Counted from the stretch's first letter, positions 23,263 through 34,254 are shown. The stretch: DNA of 64,000 nt from Heloderma charlesbogerti (GCA_026122225.1 JANEZZ010000728.1:1550001-1614000), one strand, 5' to 3'. The notes: a model not told the origin generated them from the sequence alone. Numbers and translations are program-made.

Positions 23263-23395
23263 CTGTAAAGCCGTTGACATAGATGGCAATTCCACTGAAG
23301 ATATTGGATGAACTTCCATCTTTTTGATGTTGCATAGCTGCCTCTGAACGGAATTGATCTTCCAGTTTCTGGACCTTGGCAGACATATATCCTCC
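23263..23395 (-). CDS. REV1: REV1 coding exon 2 (start of BRCT domain)
   Basis: The exon starts at 23395 after a TTCAAG acceptor and ends with donor CAG/GTGATG, leaving one base of codon 64. It encodes residues 20-63, including the conserved AKVQKLEDQFRSEAA helix and NIFSGIAIYVNGFT, the first beta strand of the BRCT domain. A two-residue His-Gln expansion after AAMQ is the only odd point. The intron separating it from exon 1 is only about 446 bases, the shortest in the window. Confidence 0.96.
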
Positions 23396-23841
23396 CTTGA
23401 ATTTAAATAAAATATACTGTTAGAAGTCTATAATCATTTGATTATTTTATATCTAACTACAGAAATTGGTGAAAGAGGCTGCAAGTCCTAATGACATACT
23501 GTTTTTGAAACTACTTGGTATCAGTTTAGTTTTTGGTGTGGAAAAGTTATAAACCGAATAATCACATGTACATTTTGTAAGCGAAGCATGACAGGTTTAA
23601 CCTGCTTTTGAAACCATAAAATTAACACTGGCAATTTTCCTAGCCAAATGTCTTAACATGAATTGCAGAATATAACTTAACTCTCACTTTTTGAACATGT
23701 CAGAGGTGAATACAGTTTGGCTATGTTATAGAAATAATATAATTACAATAAAGCTACTAAACCCCAGAAAAAAGCAGGCAATTCCCCCCCAAAGTTATTT
23801 TATCTCTACTTTTCATTAAAGTATTCTCAGCTTGAACATAC

Positions 23842-23898
23842 CCATGTCCCCCAGCCATCTCTGTCATTGGCTCGTTTTCTCCATCCACCTTGCTTCAT
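23842..23898 (-). CDS. REV1: REV1 coding exon 1 (start codon)
   Basis: Nineteen codons begin with ATG at 23898 and read MKQGGWRKRANDRDGWGTW. This is the basic, tryptophan-containing N-terminal motif of vertebrate REV1. The exon itself starts at 23908 after a pyrimidine-rich acceptor ending in TTAG, which leaves ten bases of 5' UTR here. The donor GTATGT follows the last Trp codon in phase 0, and the next exon continues with Gly-Gly-Tyr as expected for REV1. The exon is too short for ordinary ORF calling, and the reading frame was set by the downstream exons. Confidence 0.93.
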
Positions 23899-24187
23899 AT
23901 TGAAGCTTCTAATTTGGGAGAAAAAACAATATTTTCAATACTATTCCTATAACATTTGAAATTGCACAGCCCAAAATAAGAAGTGTAGGAATTACAAATA
24001 TCTACATTGGGAAGACTTTATATGACAACACAACTGATGCATCAATTATCATTGTACAAAATATTAATTTACATGTATGCAAAGTGTTTATTTACAGTAT
24101 TTTTTATCCTGCTCCTCAGCCAAAAAGGCTCCTGGAGTGGCTTATAATCAGTCATCAAAAACAGACAACCTTTAACTTAGACTTTCT

Positions 24188-24311
24188 CACCTGGTGCCTT
24201 CCAGAAGTTCTGGATGACAACTCCCAGCATTCCTGGCTACTGGCCATGATGGCTGGGGCTATTGGGAGTTGAAGTACAACACATCTGGAAGGCACCAGGT
24301 TGGGAAGGCTC
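24188..24311. repeat. Palindromic MITE family A copy 2
   Basis: This is the best palindrome of the family. CACCTGGTGCCTTCCAGAAG and GACAACTCCCAGCATTCC on the left mirror GGGAGTTGAAGTACAACACA and CTGGAAGGCACCAGGTTGGG on the right. It lies in the first REV1 intron, just upstream of coding exon 1. Confidence 0.8.
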
Positions 24312-24611
24312 TTTTAACCTCATATTTTTCCACTTCATTGCATTACTTAAGTACATCTAGGTGCTAATTTGCCAATACACTGGCACAGTCTTGCAAAACA
24401 CTTTTTCACCTGGCTGTAACATACCAAAATAGCAGCTGACATCGTGACATTTAGGGCCAAACTAAACATGACACCATTCATGCAATTAGTAATTGCCAGT
24501 TGATGGTGAAAAGGGGAAACGGGGTGTAGCTGGGGACAGCTGAGTTAGAATCTTATCCTCTTTCAAGGCCAGGTCCTATCTCCCCTGTCAGCATAAAGTT
24601 AAAACACCGAG

Positions 24612-24743
24612 AATGTAATCCTACGTGTGTTTAGACAGAAAAAAGTCCTGCAATTCCCAGCATTCCCCCAGCCAGCCATGCTGGGTGGAGAATGCTGGGA
24701 GTTGTAGGACTTTTTTTCTGTCTAAACATGCTTAGGATTGCAC
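24612..24743. repeat. Palindromic MITE family C, intact copy
   Basis: The ends are ATGTAATCCTACGTGTGTTT and AAACATGCTTAGGATTGCA. The internal halves, AGACAGAAAAAAGTCCTGCA and GTAGGACTTTTTTTCTGTCT, are inverted copies. This copy serves as the empty-site model for the DIRS insertion at 40221-46074, whose flanks are the two halves of another family C element. Confidence 0.8.
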
Positions 24744-24889
24744 CCTGAAATAGCTGTCCTAAATAAATGCACACCAATAAGAATGAATGTAGAGCCCATA
24801 ATGACTGTCTTCTCCATAACCACTAACTCCACCCCTCCAGCTACATAGGAAAAGGTATCACCTAACTTAGTAGGCTACCACTGTGCAGC

Positions 24890-25010
24890 ACTATTAGAGA
24901 GGTAGTCATGTTAGTCTACTGCAGCAAACAACAAAGTGTCTTTTAATACCTTAAACCTAACAAATATATTATGACAAACTTTTCATGGACTGGAGTTCAC
25001 TTCATCAGTA
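24890..25010. repeat. Dispersed amniote repeat fragment
   Basis: GTAGTCATGTTAGTCTACTG, ACCTTAAACCTAACAAATAT and GGAGTTCACTTCATCAGTAT are words of a repeat common in reptile genomes. A related fragment lies at 60770-60870 in inverse orientation. I do not assign a superfamily. Confidence 0.5.
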
Positions 25011-27620
25011 TACTAGCTTCAGCAAGGGAACACAGCTCACATATCAAAAGACACAGCATGAAACTGTATTACAATACTTTGAGCCCACGGAGTATCCAAG
25101 TGGAAACTTGGTCATGGAGAACTTCAGAGAACTTTGGAGAAGAACAGCACAAACACACACACCCCAAAGCCACTGAGAACATAAGACAAAGGCAGGGGTC
25201 CACACATTTTGAGTGGCCAACCCAAAATTTGTGGTTATCAAGACCCTGACCCTCCTCCAAGGGGCAGAATCTTCCTCCTGACTTCATGCTGCAATTCTGA
25301 AATGCAACTCCAGGTCAAAGCAAGTGCCTGCTCCCTTCCGTAGCACTAATATTAGAGCTAGGGAGTGGGAGTGGGGAATTGTTTTTGGAAATGTGTTGTA
25401 TGGAAACACACTGGAGAGAAACTGCAATTTGCATTTGCTCTGTGTTTCCAAGGTACTCCAAGCAACTCAGAAGTGCAGAGCCAAAGCAAATCTCAGGTTT
25501 CTTTCCAACTCTGGGATTAGGGAGGGGATTGTCCCTATAGGTGCACTAAGCTTCTCCAAAGCATAGCACAATTGTGGAGAAAATCTCTATCCTCCCTCTG
25601 TCTCCAAGGCTGGAGGAAGTCCAAGACTCATTGCACTTGCCTGCGGGCAGCAGAACACTTACCAATGCAAGCAAAATTATAGACCCTTGAATAAAGGGCA
25701 CATGAATTACTGTTTCCTCAAAGCCCCTTATAGATGCCCTACCTCAGGAGTTCATATACAATACCCACCAGGAATCTTAACCACACTGCTGCAACTCGGA
25801 CTGCTAGGACATGGCTTCATCTCCTTATCACTTCACTGTAAATCAAACTTCATGGCTTCTGATACCAAGTTAGAAAATGAGTCAATTACTATTTTCTCCA
25901 GGGGACCCAAACAAGACAGTAATTGTACCAGTCCTGCCACAGCCTGCCTGATATTAATCCCCTATGAAGTAAAGTCATCTGAGTAACATAAACATTAATT
26001 AAGAACATAATTATATTCTTAGTTATTTTACTGCAGTAATCCATAATCAACTACTAATATTGGATGGTAGAGAAATCCCCTCCCATGACTGTCATTTTGA
26101 TATCCTGTATTCTTAGTACCCAGAACAAATACACTGCCTTATTAGTCTTAGTTTCATTTTTACAATTGGAAACTATTAATAATTTAACACACTATTCAAA
26201 GTATACATAATTCTTATTTATACAACACCTTCAAGGACCAGGTTACACTGAAGGAATTTGAAACTCCTTCATCCTAGCCTTGCCCAATTTTTCCTTTCCT
26301 AGTTCCTCCAGGAAAAAAAAATCTTCGTAAGTCATTAAGGAAAAACACACACTAACAAATAAAACACTCATTTTTAACTCGTGTCAGCCATATGTGCAGT
26401 CCCATGTTTACAGACAGTTCACAAAGCATTTGCTGCAGTGGATGGGCTCTCAGCTGTGATGACAGTATTCCTTCAATATGTTGCCCACACTCTGCTTCAT
26501 TTCACTCCTTCTCCAATGCTATGGTTTTCTATGATTTTCCCCCAGAGGTTGGAGAGCGCCTGGCAAGTCAAGCATTGGCTACAGAAGCAGCTAGATATGT
26601 CTTTGATTGGCAACATTAGGGCTAGGGGGAGGTCAGGAGGAGGAGCGAGTTGCAGGTGGCAGCAAAGAAGCAGGAGGAAAGACCTCACAGCTCCTTTAGC
26701 CAACTCAACCACCTCACATTAACCTCTAGCCAAATTAGCCGCCTCTTTTTGCTCTGGCACAGCAAACATCCTTGGTTTTGTCTATGCCATGTAAACACCC
26801 AGACCCTACTTTTGGCAAGCATTTGGTCCAGGCAAAGGAAGCACTGCTGCCCTGATGAGGGGGTGGGTGGGAAACCAGGAAAGGGCTGGGGGAAAACAGA
26901 CCAAGAGAGCAGTATGATTAAAACCCCCATGAAGCTGCCACTGCTTTTCTGGGAGAGTGCACAAAAAGACTGGAGAGGAAGCATGCAGGCCAGAAGGGGT
27001 GCAGGGAAAGATCTCATGGAGCCAAGGCAGCCATTTTATGATTGGCCACAGACCCCTTAGCAACCATTTTGTGGCAGTACCCACAGCACTCTCTCAAAAT
27101 TCCAAATGCGCCCACAGGCCCAAAAAGATTGAGAACCACGGAGTGACACACTGGGAAATGCTGTGAAGCACATCTGAACACGTCACTGCTCATTTTGATA
27201 TCATACTGCCCAACTACAAGCACCAGACAATCTCAAACGCTAAACTGCTTAACTTGATTACTTTCCATATTGATTGGAAGTATTCCATCCACCCTTTCCA
27301 CCCAGTACAAAACCACATCTCTTTCTACTTTGGCTTTGTTCCCCCATATTTATCTCCCTGTACCACACGGTTAATATCAACACCTTGTTCTCTGTTCCCA
27401 ACGGCTAAAACATTGGTTCATGTTATGGTCATTTCCTTCCTTGATTATTGCAACCTTTTGTTCTCTTGCCTTCCCTTGTCACATCCCAATCTCCTTATGC
27501 CTGATGCTCTTTCCCAGAATATATAGTGCCACCATACTGCTTCCTCTCAAACCCCTCTTATAAACACAGTCTCCATGAAGCCTTTTGCTCAGTCTCTTAG
27601 TCCTCAACCACAACCAAGCC
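25011..27620. other. First REV1 intron, no gene recognised
   Basis: The frames here, up to 136 codons at 26650-27060, have no conserved motifs. At 27,060-27,145 the words CCACAGGCCCAAAAAGATTG resemble the repeat end at 23,205-23,240, so part of 26.5-27.15 kb is probably a dispersed repeat. Confidence 0.4.
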
Positions 27621-27628
27621 TAGGTATA

Positions 27629-29234
27629 CAGTGCCTTAGATAAGTATTCACCCCCCTTTGACTTTTCCACATTTTGTTGTGTTACAACCTGGAATTAAAC
27701 TGGATTTAATTAGGATTTCTTGTCACTAATCTACACAAAATAGTCCGTAATGTTGAAGTGGGGGAAAAAGCTACATATTTTACAAAATGATTTACAAATA
27801 AAAAACTGAAAAGTCGTGATTGCATTAGGTATTCACCCCGTTTACTGTAACACCCCTAAATACGCTCTGGTGCAACCAACTCGCTTCAGAAGTCAATAAT
27901 TAGTTGGAGTCCACCTGTGTGCAATTCAAGTTTCACATGATCTCAAATTAAATACACCTATTTCTGGAAGGCCCCAGAGTTTGTTGGAGTTGATATCTAA
28001 ACAAACAACATCATGAAGACCAAGGAGCTATCAAAACAAGTCCAGGATAAAGTTCTTGAGAAGCACCAAGCAGGGCTGGTTATAAAAAAATATCCCAGAC
28101 AATGAACATCCCCAAGGGCACTGTTAGATCCATTATTAGAAAATGGAAAGAATATTGCACAACCATGACTCTGCCTAGAGAAGGCCGTCCACCAAAACCC
28201 AGTGCCTGGGTAAGGAGGGCATTAATCAGGGAAGCAACCAAGAGGCCAACTCTGAAGGAGCTGGAGAGATCCACAGCTGAGATGGGAGAAACTGTCCATG
28301 GGACAATTACCACCCGGATGCTCCACAAAACTGGGCTTTATGGAAGAGTGGCGAGAAGAAAGCCATGATGACAAAAAACCCCACATCAAATCCCATTTGG
28401 ATTTTACCAAAAGGCATGTGGGAGACACAGCAAAATATGGAAAAGGGTGCTCTGGTCTGATGAGACCAAAATTGAACTTCTTGGCCTTACTGCAAAACCC
28501 TATGTGTGGTGCAAAACCAACAGTGCTCATCGCCCTGAGAACACCATCCCCACGATGAAGCATGGTGGAGACAGCATCATGTTGTGGGGATACTTTTCAT
28601 TGGTAGTGACTGGGAAACTGGTCAAGATTGAGGGCAAGATGGATGGAGCCAAATACAGCGCAATTCTAGAGGAAAACCTGTTTCCGTCTTCAAGGAACCT
28701 GGGACTGGGGTGGAGGTTTACCTTCCAGCACGACAATGACACTAAACACACATCCAAAGTTACAATGGAGTGATTTAAATACAAGAACCTAAATGTCTTA
28801 AAATTGATCCAGTTCCGATTGAGAATCCGATCGAGAATCTGTGGCAAGACTTGAAAATTGCTGTTCACCAACAATCCCCATCCAACCTTACAGAGCTTGA
28901 GCAATTTTGCCAAGAATGGGCAAAATCTGCAGAATCCAGATGTGCAAAGCTGGTAGAGACTTACTCAAAAAGACTCACAGTTGTAATTGCGGCCAAAGGT
29001 GTTTCTACCAAGTATTGATTCAGGGGGTTGAATATTTATGCAACCAACAAATGCCAGTTTGTTTTTGTTTAATTAACTTTTATGCCACAATAAAATATTT
29101 TGCACCTTCAAAGTGTTAAGTATGTTGTGTAAATCAAATGGCAAAAATAACAATTAAATCCATTTTAATTTGAGGTTGTAACACAACAAAATGTGGAAAA
29201 GTCAAAGGGGGGTGAATACTTACGCAATGCACTC
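27629..29234 (+). mobile_element. Tc1/mariner-type transposon 1 (decayed)
   Basis: The element starts CAGTGCCTTAGATAAGTATT and ends with the inverse GTGAATACTTACGCAATGCA. Inverted terminal repeats of about 90 bases contain CTTTTCCACATTTTGTTGTG and its inverse. TA dinucleotides flank both ends (27627-27628 and 29235-29236), the target duplication expected of the superfamily. Total length of about 1.6 kb is standard. The transposase frame is broken. It lies in the first REV1 intron, in opposite orientation to the gene. Confidence 0.92.
28013..29018 (+). pseudogene. Tc1-type transposase pseudogene
   Basis: Reading begins at ATG 28013 (MKTKELSKQVQDKVLEKHQ) and changes frame near 28085-28100, where NIPKGTVRSIIRKWKEY, the first helix-turn-helix region, resumes. 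A GRPPKPS linker motif follows. Another frame break falls near 28365-28440, before LWSDETKIELLG, which holds the first catalytic Asp. FQHDNDTKHTSK holds the second Asp. An in-frame stop comes soon after (about 28771), and the C-terminal part ends VVIAAKGVSTKY-stop at 29018. Several frameshifts and stops make it inactive. Confidence 0.85.
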
Positions 29235-29699
29235 TATATAACTACATTTGCTCACATTCATTCCTTGAAACCCTCACCACTGACAGTCCTTCTTCCACTC
29301 TGTTATAACCATTGCCTCTTTCTCTTCACTGTCCTTTTTATTTGTTATTTCACAAAGCATCAAGTACATTGATGGCACTATATAAATAGCAAATATCATC
29401 ATCTTGGTAGTGAACGGGTACCTCATGCAGATAAACAGTCTTGTTAGCAGCATCAATGAACACTCTGGTTGTTGCACAGATAAGTAGCAACAATAGGCAG
29501 AAAAAACACTTTTATAGGGCCAGCCTATATACTTTGACCTGTATATGTGAAGGCATTCAAAATAGTATAATTTATTTTTCCTTGTCCCAGACTTTGACAT
29601 TAAGAGAGCTGAACAGTTACTCTCACTCGAGACAAGAAATGAATTCCTACTTAAATTATGACAAGCTTCACAGTGCGTCTGATTACAAAGACCCACAGT

Positions 29700-29825
29700 G
29701 GTTGGAAACTTGAGGCCCTTCAGCTGTTCTCCCATAATCCCTCACCATTGGCTATGCTGGCTAGGGCTGATAGGAGTTACAGACCAAAACATCTGGAGGG
29801 TTACAAGTTGCCCATCCCTGCTAAA
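29700..29825. repeat. Palindromic MITE family A copy 3 (variant ends)
   Basis: CTTGAGGCCCTTCAGCTGTT...GGGCTGATAGGAGTTACAGACC...GGGTTACAAGTTGCCCATCC shows the family A core with the ACAAGTTGCCCA end variant that is also found at 56225-56341. Confidence 0.6.
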
Positions 29826-29999
29826 GCCACCCTCAATGGTTTTCCTTATGGGCTCATTTCAGCAGATTCAGAAGAACCTTTAACAAAATACTTATTCATA
29901 TTTGTATGCTACTTTTCTTTCAAGGAGCTCTGGGTGATATATATGGTTGTCCTCATTTTATCCTCACAATAACTCTATGAGGTAGGTTAGGCTGAGAGA

Positions 30000-30170
30000 T
30001 AGTGACTGGACCAAAGATATCACAGTGCTTCCAGATGGATTTTTTCTGATAAGAAAAGATGGAAGAGATAGGAAAACACAGGAAGGTTACAAATTGAAGA
30101 TAATATCTGGATTCCTATAAAATTATGTGAATGAGGCAGGGCAGTTACACAATAAGACAGCAATCCTATG
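30000..30170. repeat. MITE family D copy 1
   Basis: CTTCCAGATGGATTTTTTCT...GGAAAACACAGGAAGGTTAC...TATAAAATTATGTGAATGAGGCAGGG matches the copies at 34905-35125 and 48945-49155. This copy has lost part of its left end. Confidence 0.65.
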
Positions 30171-30680
30171 GCCATCTAGACACTGTCTACATGGCCAGAA
30201 AATGTTTTGGTTTCCAGAAACTGCGCTCCCCCCCCCCGTTTCCCTTTGTAGCCAGCCTGGTTCTTTCTGTGTGCCTCGTCATCTCTGCACTCATAAACGG
30301 AGTGCAGAGAGGGTAAAAAGGGGGTGGTCCCAGGGCAGGGAGGGGAGACCGTGGGAACTGCTTTAGACAGTTTAGACCGTGGATAGCTGCTTTAGACCTA
30401 AAAAAAACAGTGCTCCAGGTTCTCATGTCATACTCAACAACCTATGAACAGGCCAATCATAGGCTGTTTATTAAAAGCATATGTGGCCCATGTGCTGCTG
30501 GCAGTGCACACTCTCTCCCACTCATCCACAACAGCTCATGGGTTGTTTAAACAATGGGCTGTTATTAAGTGTGAACTGGCACAATCTGAAACGGGTTTGA
30601 GAAACTAAAATCTTCCAAAAACATAAATCTTATGTCTCTTTTGAATAGGATTACAACATTTCAAGCTAAAGCTCAAATAT

Positions 30681-30936
30681 TTCAAGCTGAAGCTCAAATA
30701 TTTTGGCGACCTAATGCGAAGAGAAAACTCTCTGGAAAAGACCCTGATGCTGGGAAAGAGTGAAGGCAAAAGGAGAAGGGGACGGCAGAGGATGAGATGG
30801 CTAGATAGCATCACCGATGCAATGAATATGAACTTGAGCACGCTCCGGGAGAGAGCGCAAGACAGGAAGGCCCGGCGTGCTATGGTCCATGGGGTCACGA
30901 AGAGTCGGACACGACTGAACGACTGAACAACAGCAA
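30681..30936 (+). mobile_element. BovB (RTE) LINE 3' end
   Basis: The frame EKTLMLGKSEGKRRRGRQRM, RWLDSITDAMNMNLSTL and VHGVTKSRTRL is the C-terminal tail of the BovB ORF. The DNA ends in GGGTCACGAAGAGTCGGACA then CGACTGAACGACTGAACAACA, the typical BovB 3' terminus. The reading frame is still open across all of it. The copy is 5'-truncated, with a 20-base duplication (AAGCTCAAATATTTCAAGCT region) at its left edge. BovB is abundant in squamates and ruminants. Confidence 0.92.
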
Positions 30937-31004
30937 ATATCTTCACTACTACTGTTCTAGTCAGTGCCATTTTATCATAGTGCCATGAAAAAATGCTGGA
31001 AAAA

Positions 31005-31375
31005 AGTTAATGGCACACAAGAGGCATTATCAACTTGTCCGGTCACTGAGGTCATCATATGGCGTGCTCTTGGTGGTTCAGGATGGACCTATGGTCCAAC
31101 TGGAATCCACCCAGAGAAGAGCCTGCAGTGAGGTGGCTCCCTTTCTGTGGAACTCCCTGACTCTGGAGGTCAGGCAAGTACTAATATTGTGTTGTTTTTG
31201 GCACCTGCCGAAATTACCTTTATTTCAAGAAGCCTTCCTTGATTGACCAGCCATGTTTTTTATTGGTATTTTTTTTAATGGTGTTTTATTCTTTTTCTCT
31301 TTTATTGTTCACTGCTCCAGAATCTGTTTAGATGTGGAGCAGTATATAAATGTTATAAATAAATAAATAAGATAG
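31005..31375 (+). mobile_element. L2-like LINE 3' tail fragment
   Basis: The stretch CAGTGAGGTGGCTCCCTTTC, TGTGGAACTCCCTGACTCTG encodes the worn C-terminal words of an L2-like ORF2 (Ala-Pro-Phe-Leu-Trp-Asn-Ser-Leu). It is followed by GGAGCAGTATATAAATGTTA and a (TAAA)n tail at about 31355-31372. Confidence 0.75.
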
Positions 31376-32872
31376 CAAACGAAACGTCTGCACAAATCTG
31401 TTAATTACCTTGAGTTTAATAAAGCTATTATGAAGATCTTGTCCAACCACACCCTCTGGAGCTCACTAGTGATTAAGCGAATAAAGAGATGTACTGAGAC
31501 CCCTATTTGACCTTTTTATTCTGAACCTTTGGGACAGCATAATTAGCATGAGGAGTCTTCCCCCCCCATTAGAATTATGGAACTGAAATGTGCGAAGTGA
31601 ATGGCTTTTAAATACACAAACTGGATGCTTTACATAGTTTGACACCTGGTTTTTTAAAAAACATTCAGTTGTGAAATCCTGTTGCGTCTAGCTTGTACCA
31701 ATCACATGGCATTCACCATTGCTCTCCACCCCTTTTAATTCTGAGACTACTGCTTTATTTTACAGTAGCATAACTAACGTCATGATTCTAGAAAAAGCAA
31801 AGCCATGGGGGTGGGGGGCAAAGGGGGAGAGGAGCATAAAAAATAACCACGTTTCTCTCCGAGTCCTTAAAGATCCAGCAGCCCCACTTCCTTATGTTGC
31901 ACTGTGCAACATCATCAAATTGCCCACCAGTGCTCAGCGCCTATAGTTTATAAACGAGCACGGTAAGTAGTAAGCTGCGAACAGGCAACTGCAGTGATGG
32001 AAAGCTACAGACACCGCCATGGCTCCCGAACGTGTACGGGGTGCAGACGATTATCCGGAGCTGAGGACAGCAACGCTCCCCTTGGCATCTGCGAGGAGAC
32101 TGTCTGGGGGGGCGGGGGGAGGCGCGCCGTTGCTGCCGCCGCTTCCCACGATTATATCCCTGTCCCGGTGCGGTAACGTGTTGTGTCTGAAGCGGCGGCG
32201 GCAACGGCGGAGGAAGAGGCCCCATGTGACATGCACACACGGACACACCACACAACCCGTCGCCAGCGGGCGGGGGACGGGCTTGCCTGACCCTGGACGG
32301 CCGCTCGCCGGGCACCGGGGGAGGTATAAGCCACGGGCGCTGGCCGCGCGGCGCGGGGAGGGAGACCAAGCTCTGGGCCCGGACCTGCCGCGGGCCTCCC
32401 CTCTCGCGGCAGGCGAGACGGGCAGCGGGGCTGAGCTGTTCCGCTCGCCCGAAGGGAGGGAGTTAAGGGAAGCCGCTGCCCGGTCTCTCACCTTTCGCCA
32501 CGTCCCGGGCGTCGCCGCCGCCGCCTGCCCTGTCGGGCCGTGCGGGAGCGTCACATCTCGTCCACTCACGCAGCTCCCCGCCGCCGCGGCAAGACCCGCG
32601 CTATACGCGACTTCTCCTCGCCCGCCTTCACCTCGTTCCTCCTCCTCCTCCGACCTTCCCTCTCCCTCAGAACGCCGCGTCACGCACAGCGCGCGGAAAG
32701 TCTCGCGCCACCCGCCGCCGCCTGCCCCCCTGCATTCCTTCCTTTTGCTCAATCAACAACGCTCGTTCACACCAGCTGGCCGTCCTTGCCCTGAGGCGGC
32801 GCCCCCTACCGGCACTAAGAAGTCGCGCGTGGCCAACGGCAGCAGGCTCTCTCCAACCGCTGGCAAGAGCTT

Positions 32873-32899
32873 GAAAGAGAGAGAGAGAGAGAGAGAGAG
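32873..32899. repeat. (GA)n microsatellite in CpG island
   Basis: About a dozen GA dinucleotides lie next to the E-box/CRE cluster. On the minus strand they form a CT tract near the presumed REV1 transcription start. Confidence 0.9.
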
Positions 32900-32915
32900 C
32901 GCGCGCTTTCCGGCA

Positions 32916-32927
32916 TCACGTGACGTC
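32916..32927. promoter_or_regulatory. E-box overlapping CRE-like site in the CpG island
   Basis: TCACGTGA at 32916-32923 is a palindromic E-box of the USF/MYC/TFE type. It runs directly into TGACGTC (32921-32927), which resembles an ATF/CREB site. Both sit in the middle of the CpG island, where bidirectional housekeeping promoters often carry such motifs. Binding is inferred from the motif only. Confidence 0.4.
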
Positions 32928-33850
32928 TGGTGAGGGGAGAACAACCGCCGCTTTTTGCTCGCGCTCTTTCTTTCCCTAAGCCGCCGCCGCCGCCGCCGCC
33001 TCCCTCTCCGCTGCGGACTCTCTCTCTCGGTAGGACTTGCAGCGAAGCTGCAGCGCCCTCCAGAGGAGGAGCGGCGGCATCGCTACGCTACCGCTCGGAG
33101 GCGCGGCAGGAGGGGAGCGCGGCTCTTCCCAGTCGCGCAAGCAGACGCGAGGCGGGGGAAGGGGTCGCCCCGCTGCTGCGCGGAGGGAGGGAGTGCTATA
33201 TATAGACGAGAGACGGCTATAGGCGCGCGCGCAGCCCTAGCGCGGCTCCTGCGAACTGCAGCCCGGGGTAGCCGCCTCGCGTGGCTAATTCGGAGGCCGC
33301 TTCGGCTTCGGGAGCGGCGCTCGAGCTCCTGCCACGCAGCGCGCGCGAATCGGCTTTACACGCGCGTCGAGAGACGGCGGGGCACACGCGACGCCCCTGC
33401 GGGGAAAGGTATGCCCGGGGTTTTTCACACGCGGCCAACCGGAGGCCGCTGCCGCTGCCGCCCAGTCCGCGCATGTAGGCACAGATGGCTTGCATAACAG
33501 GCGGGGGCAAATCAGTACACCGGAGCCGGGTTTTCCCTTACTCGCCTCTCGCGCTCTCTGCAATATGCACGCGCCCTCATTTGCAACCGGGAACGGGCTT
33601 CCCTGCCTGATGGCTGCGCATTCAGCAAAACAGACGTTATCACCGGTGTGAACCTAACACAGGAGGCTCGTGCACGGCTTCCCCTCCCGCCACACCAGCG
33701 CATCTTACTAAGTTTGTTCATATTTGATTTCTATCCGACCTTCAGTCCGAAAGGATTTCTAGAGTGGGTGGGTTCCATAAAACAATAAAATGGAATTACA
33801 TTGGGGCAGCTTTTATCCCCTCCCAGACACATAGTGCTGCTCTAAAATTA

Positions 33851-34033
33851 ATCTACGCTGCCGTCGTATGCGTGTCGACTCAGACATAAGTCCCATTCCG
33901 TTTAATTGGACTCTTACTCCAAGGTAAGAGTGGATAGGATTGCAGTCACAATCCTATACATACGTACTTTGGAATAAATCCCAATGAACTCAATGGGGCA
34001 TACTTCTGAGTGGACATATATAGGATTGCACTG
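33851..34033. repeat. Two adjacent palindromic MITE family B copies
   Basis: Copy one runs 33851-33945 and copy two 33946-34033. Copy one ends GTGGATAGGATTGCA and copy two begins CACAATCCTATACATACG, so they abut almost exactly. Copy two contains CCCAATGAACTCAATGGGGC and ends TATAGGATTGCACTGC. A tandem insertion of the same small palindromic family is the simplest reading. Confidence 0.75.
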
Positions 34034-34254
34034 CCTGAATATTTTTGTTTACCGCACTTTTCTCACAGAAACTCAATTTACCAAGCCCTAAATTATAATA
34101 AATAATTCAAATTATAATAAGGGTTTTTAAATGTATCTTTATGCTTTGGTGCTCTTCATATGCTTTTTAAAACTGTATTTTATTCATTTTCTCTTGCTGA
34201 TAGTCAATCCACCCTCTTTCAGAGTGTTTCTTCTTTCTGTGACTCACTTAATTT

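Larger units (their letters stand above)
1..23908 (-). other. REV1: REV1 gene body (5' half, coding part), continues beyond base 1
   Basis: Seven exons spliced in a consistent phase encode the N-terminal ~479 residues of REV1, the nuclear Y-family DNA polymerase that inserts dCMP opposite abasic sites and bulky guanines and scaffolds other translesion polymerases. Codon ranges are 1-19, 20-64, 64-120, 120-170, 170-405, 405-441 and 441-480, with split codons at 64, 120, 170, 405, 441 and 480. Every intron boundary read here is GT...AG. The BRCT domain spans exons 2-4, a poorly conserved Ser-rich linker fills exon 5, and the polymerase starts at the end of exon 5. The downstream catalytic Asp-Glu pair, the UBM motifs and the C-terminal polymerase-binding domain are outside the window. 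The non-coding first exon lies further upstream, probably in the CpG island near 32.5 kb. I see no frameshift or stop in any exon. Recognition is by family knowledge, not by database search. Confidence 0.95.
32492..32930 (-). other. Candidate REV1 non-coding exon 1
   Basis: REV1 coding exon 1 is preceded by a splice acceptor, so a 5' UTR exon must lie upstream. In the CpG island the best donor I can read on the minus strand is CGAAAG/GTGAGA, which would end the exon at 32492. A second one, CTGC/GTGAGT, lies near 32562. The 5' limit is a guess placed at the E-box cluster. RNA evidence would be needed, so this is a candidate only. Confidence 0.3.
32000..33650. promoter_or_regulatory. CpG island, probable REV1 promoter
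   Basis: This stretch is far richer in G+C and CpG than anything else in the window, which is otherwise AT-rich. It lies upstream of the REV1 start codon in the position expected for a housekeeping promoter. It contains CCG runs (32980-33002), a GA microsatellite, a TCACGTGA E-box overlapping TGACGTC, and a TATATATA box at about 33197. The many open frames that cross it on both strands are a product of low stop-codon density in GC-rich DNA. A divergent plus-strand transcript is possible but nothing shows it directly. Confidence 0.75.

Noticed and set aside
32019..32933. 304-codon plus-strand frame and overlapping minus frame of 233 codons in the CpG island
   Set aside because: Both consist of Arg/Pro/Ala/Gly-rich translation typical of GC-rich DNA without stops. 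No domain or conserved motif is seen, and frames are open on both strands at once.
33190..33210. TATATATA as the proven REV1 core promoter
   Set aside because: The motif is nearly palindromic and CpG-island promoters usually lack TATA. No transcription data are available, so it is only mentioned.
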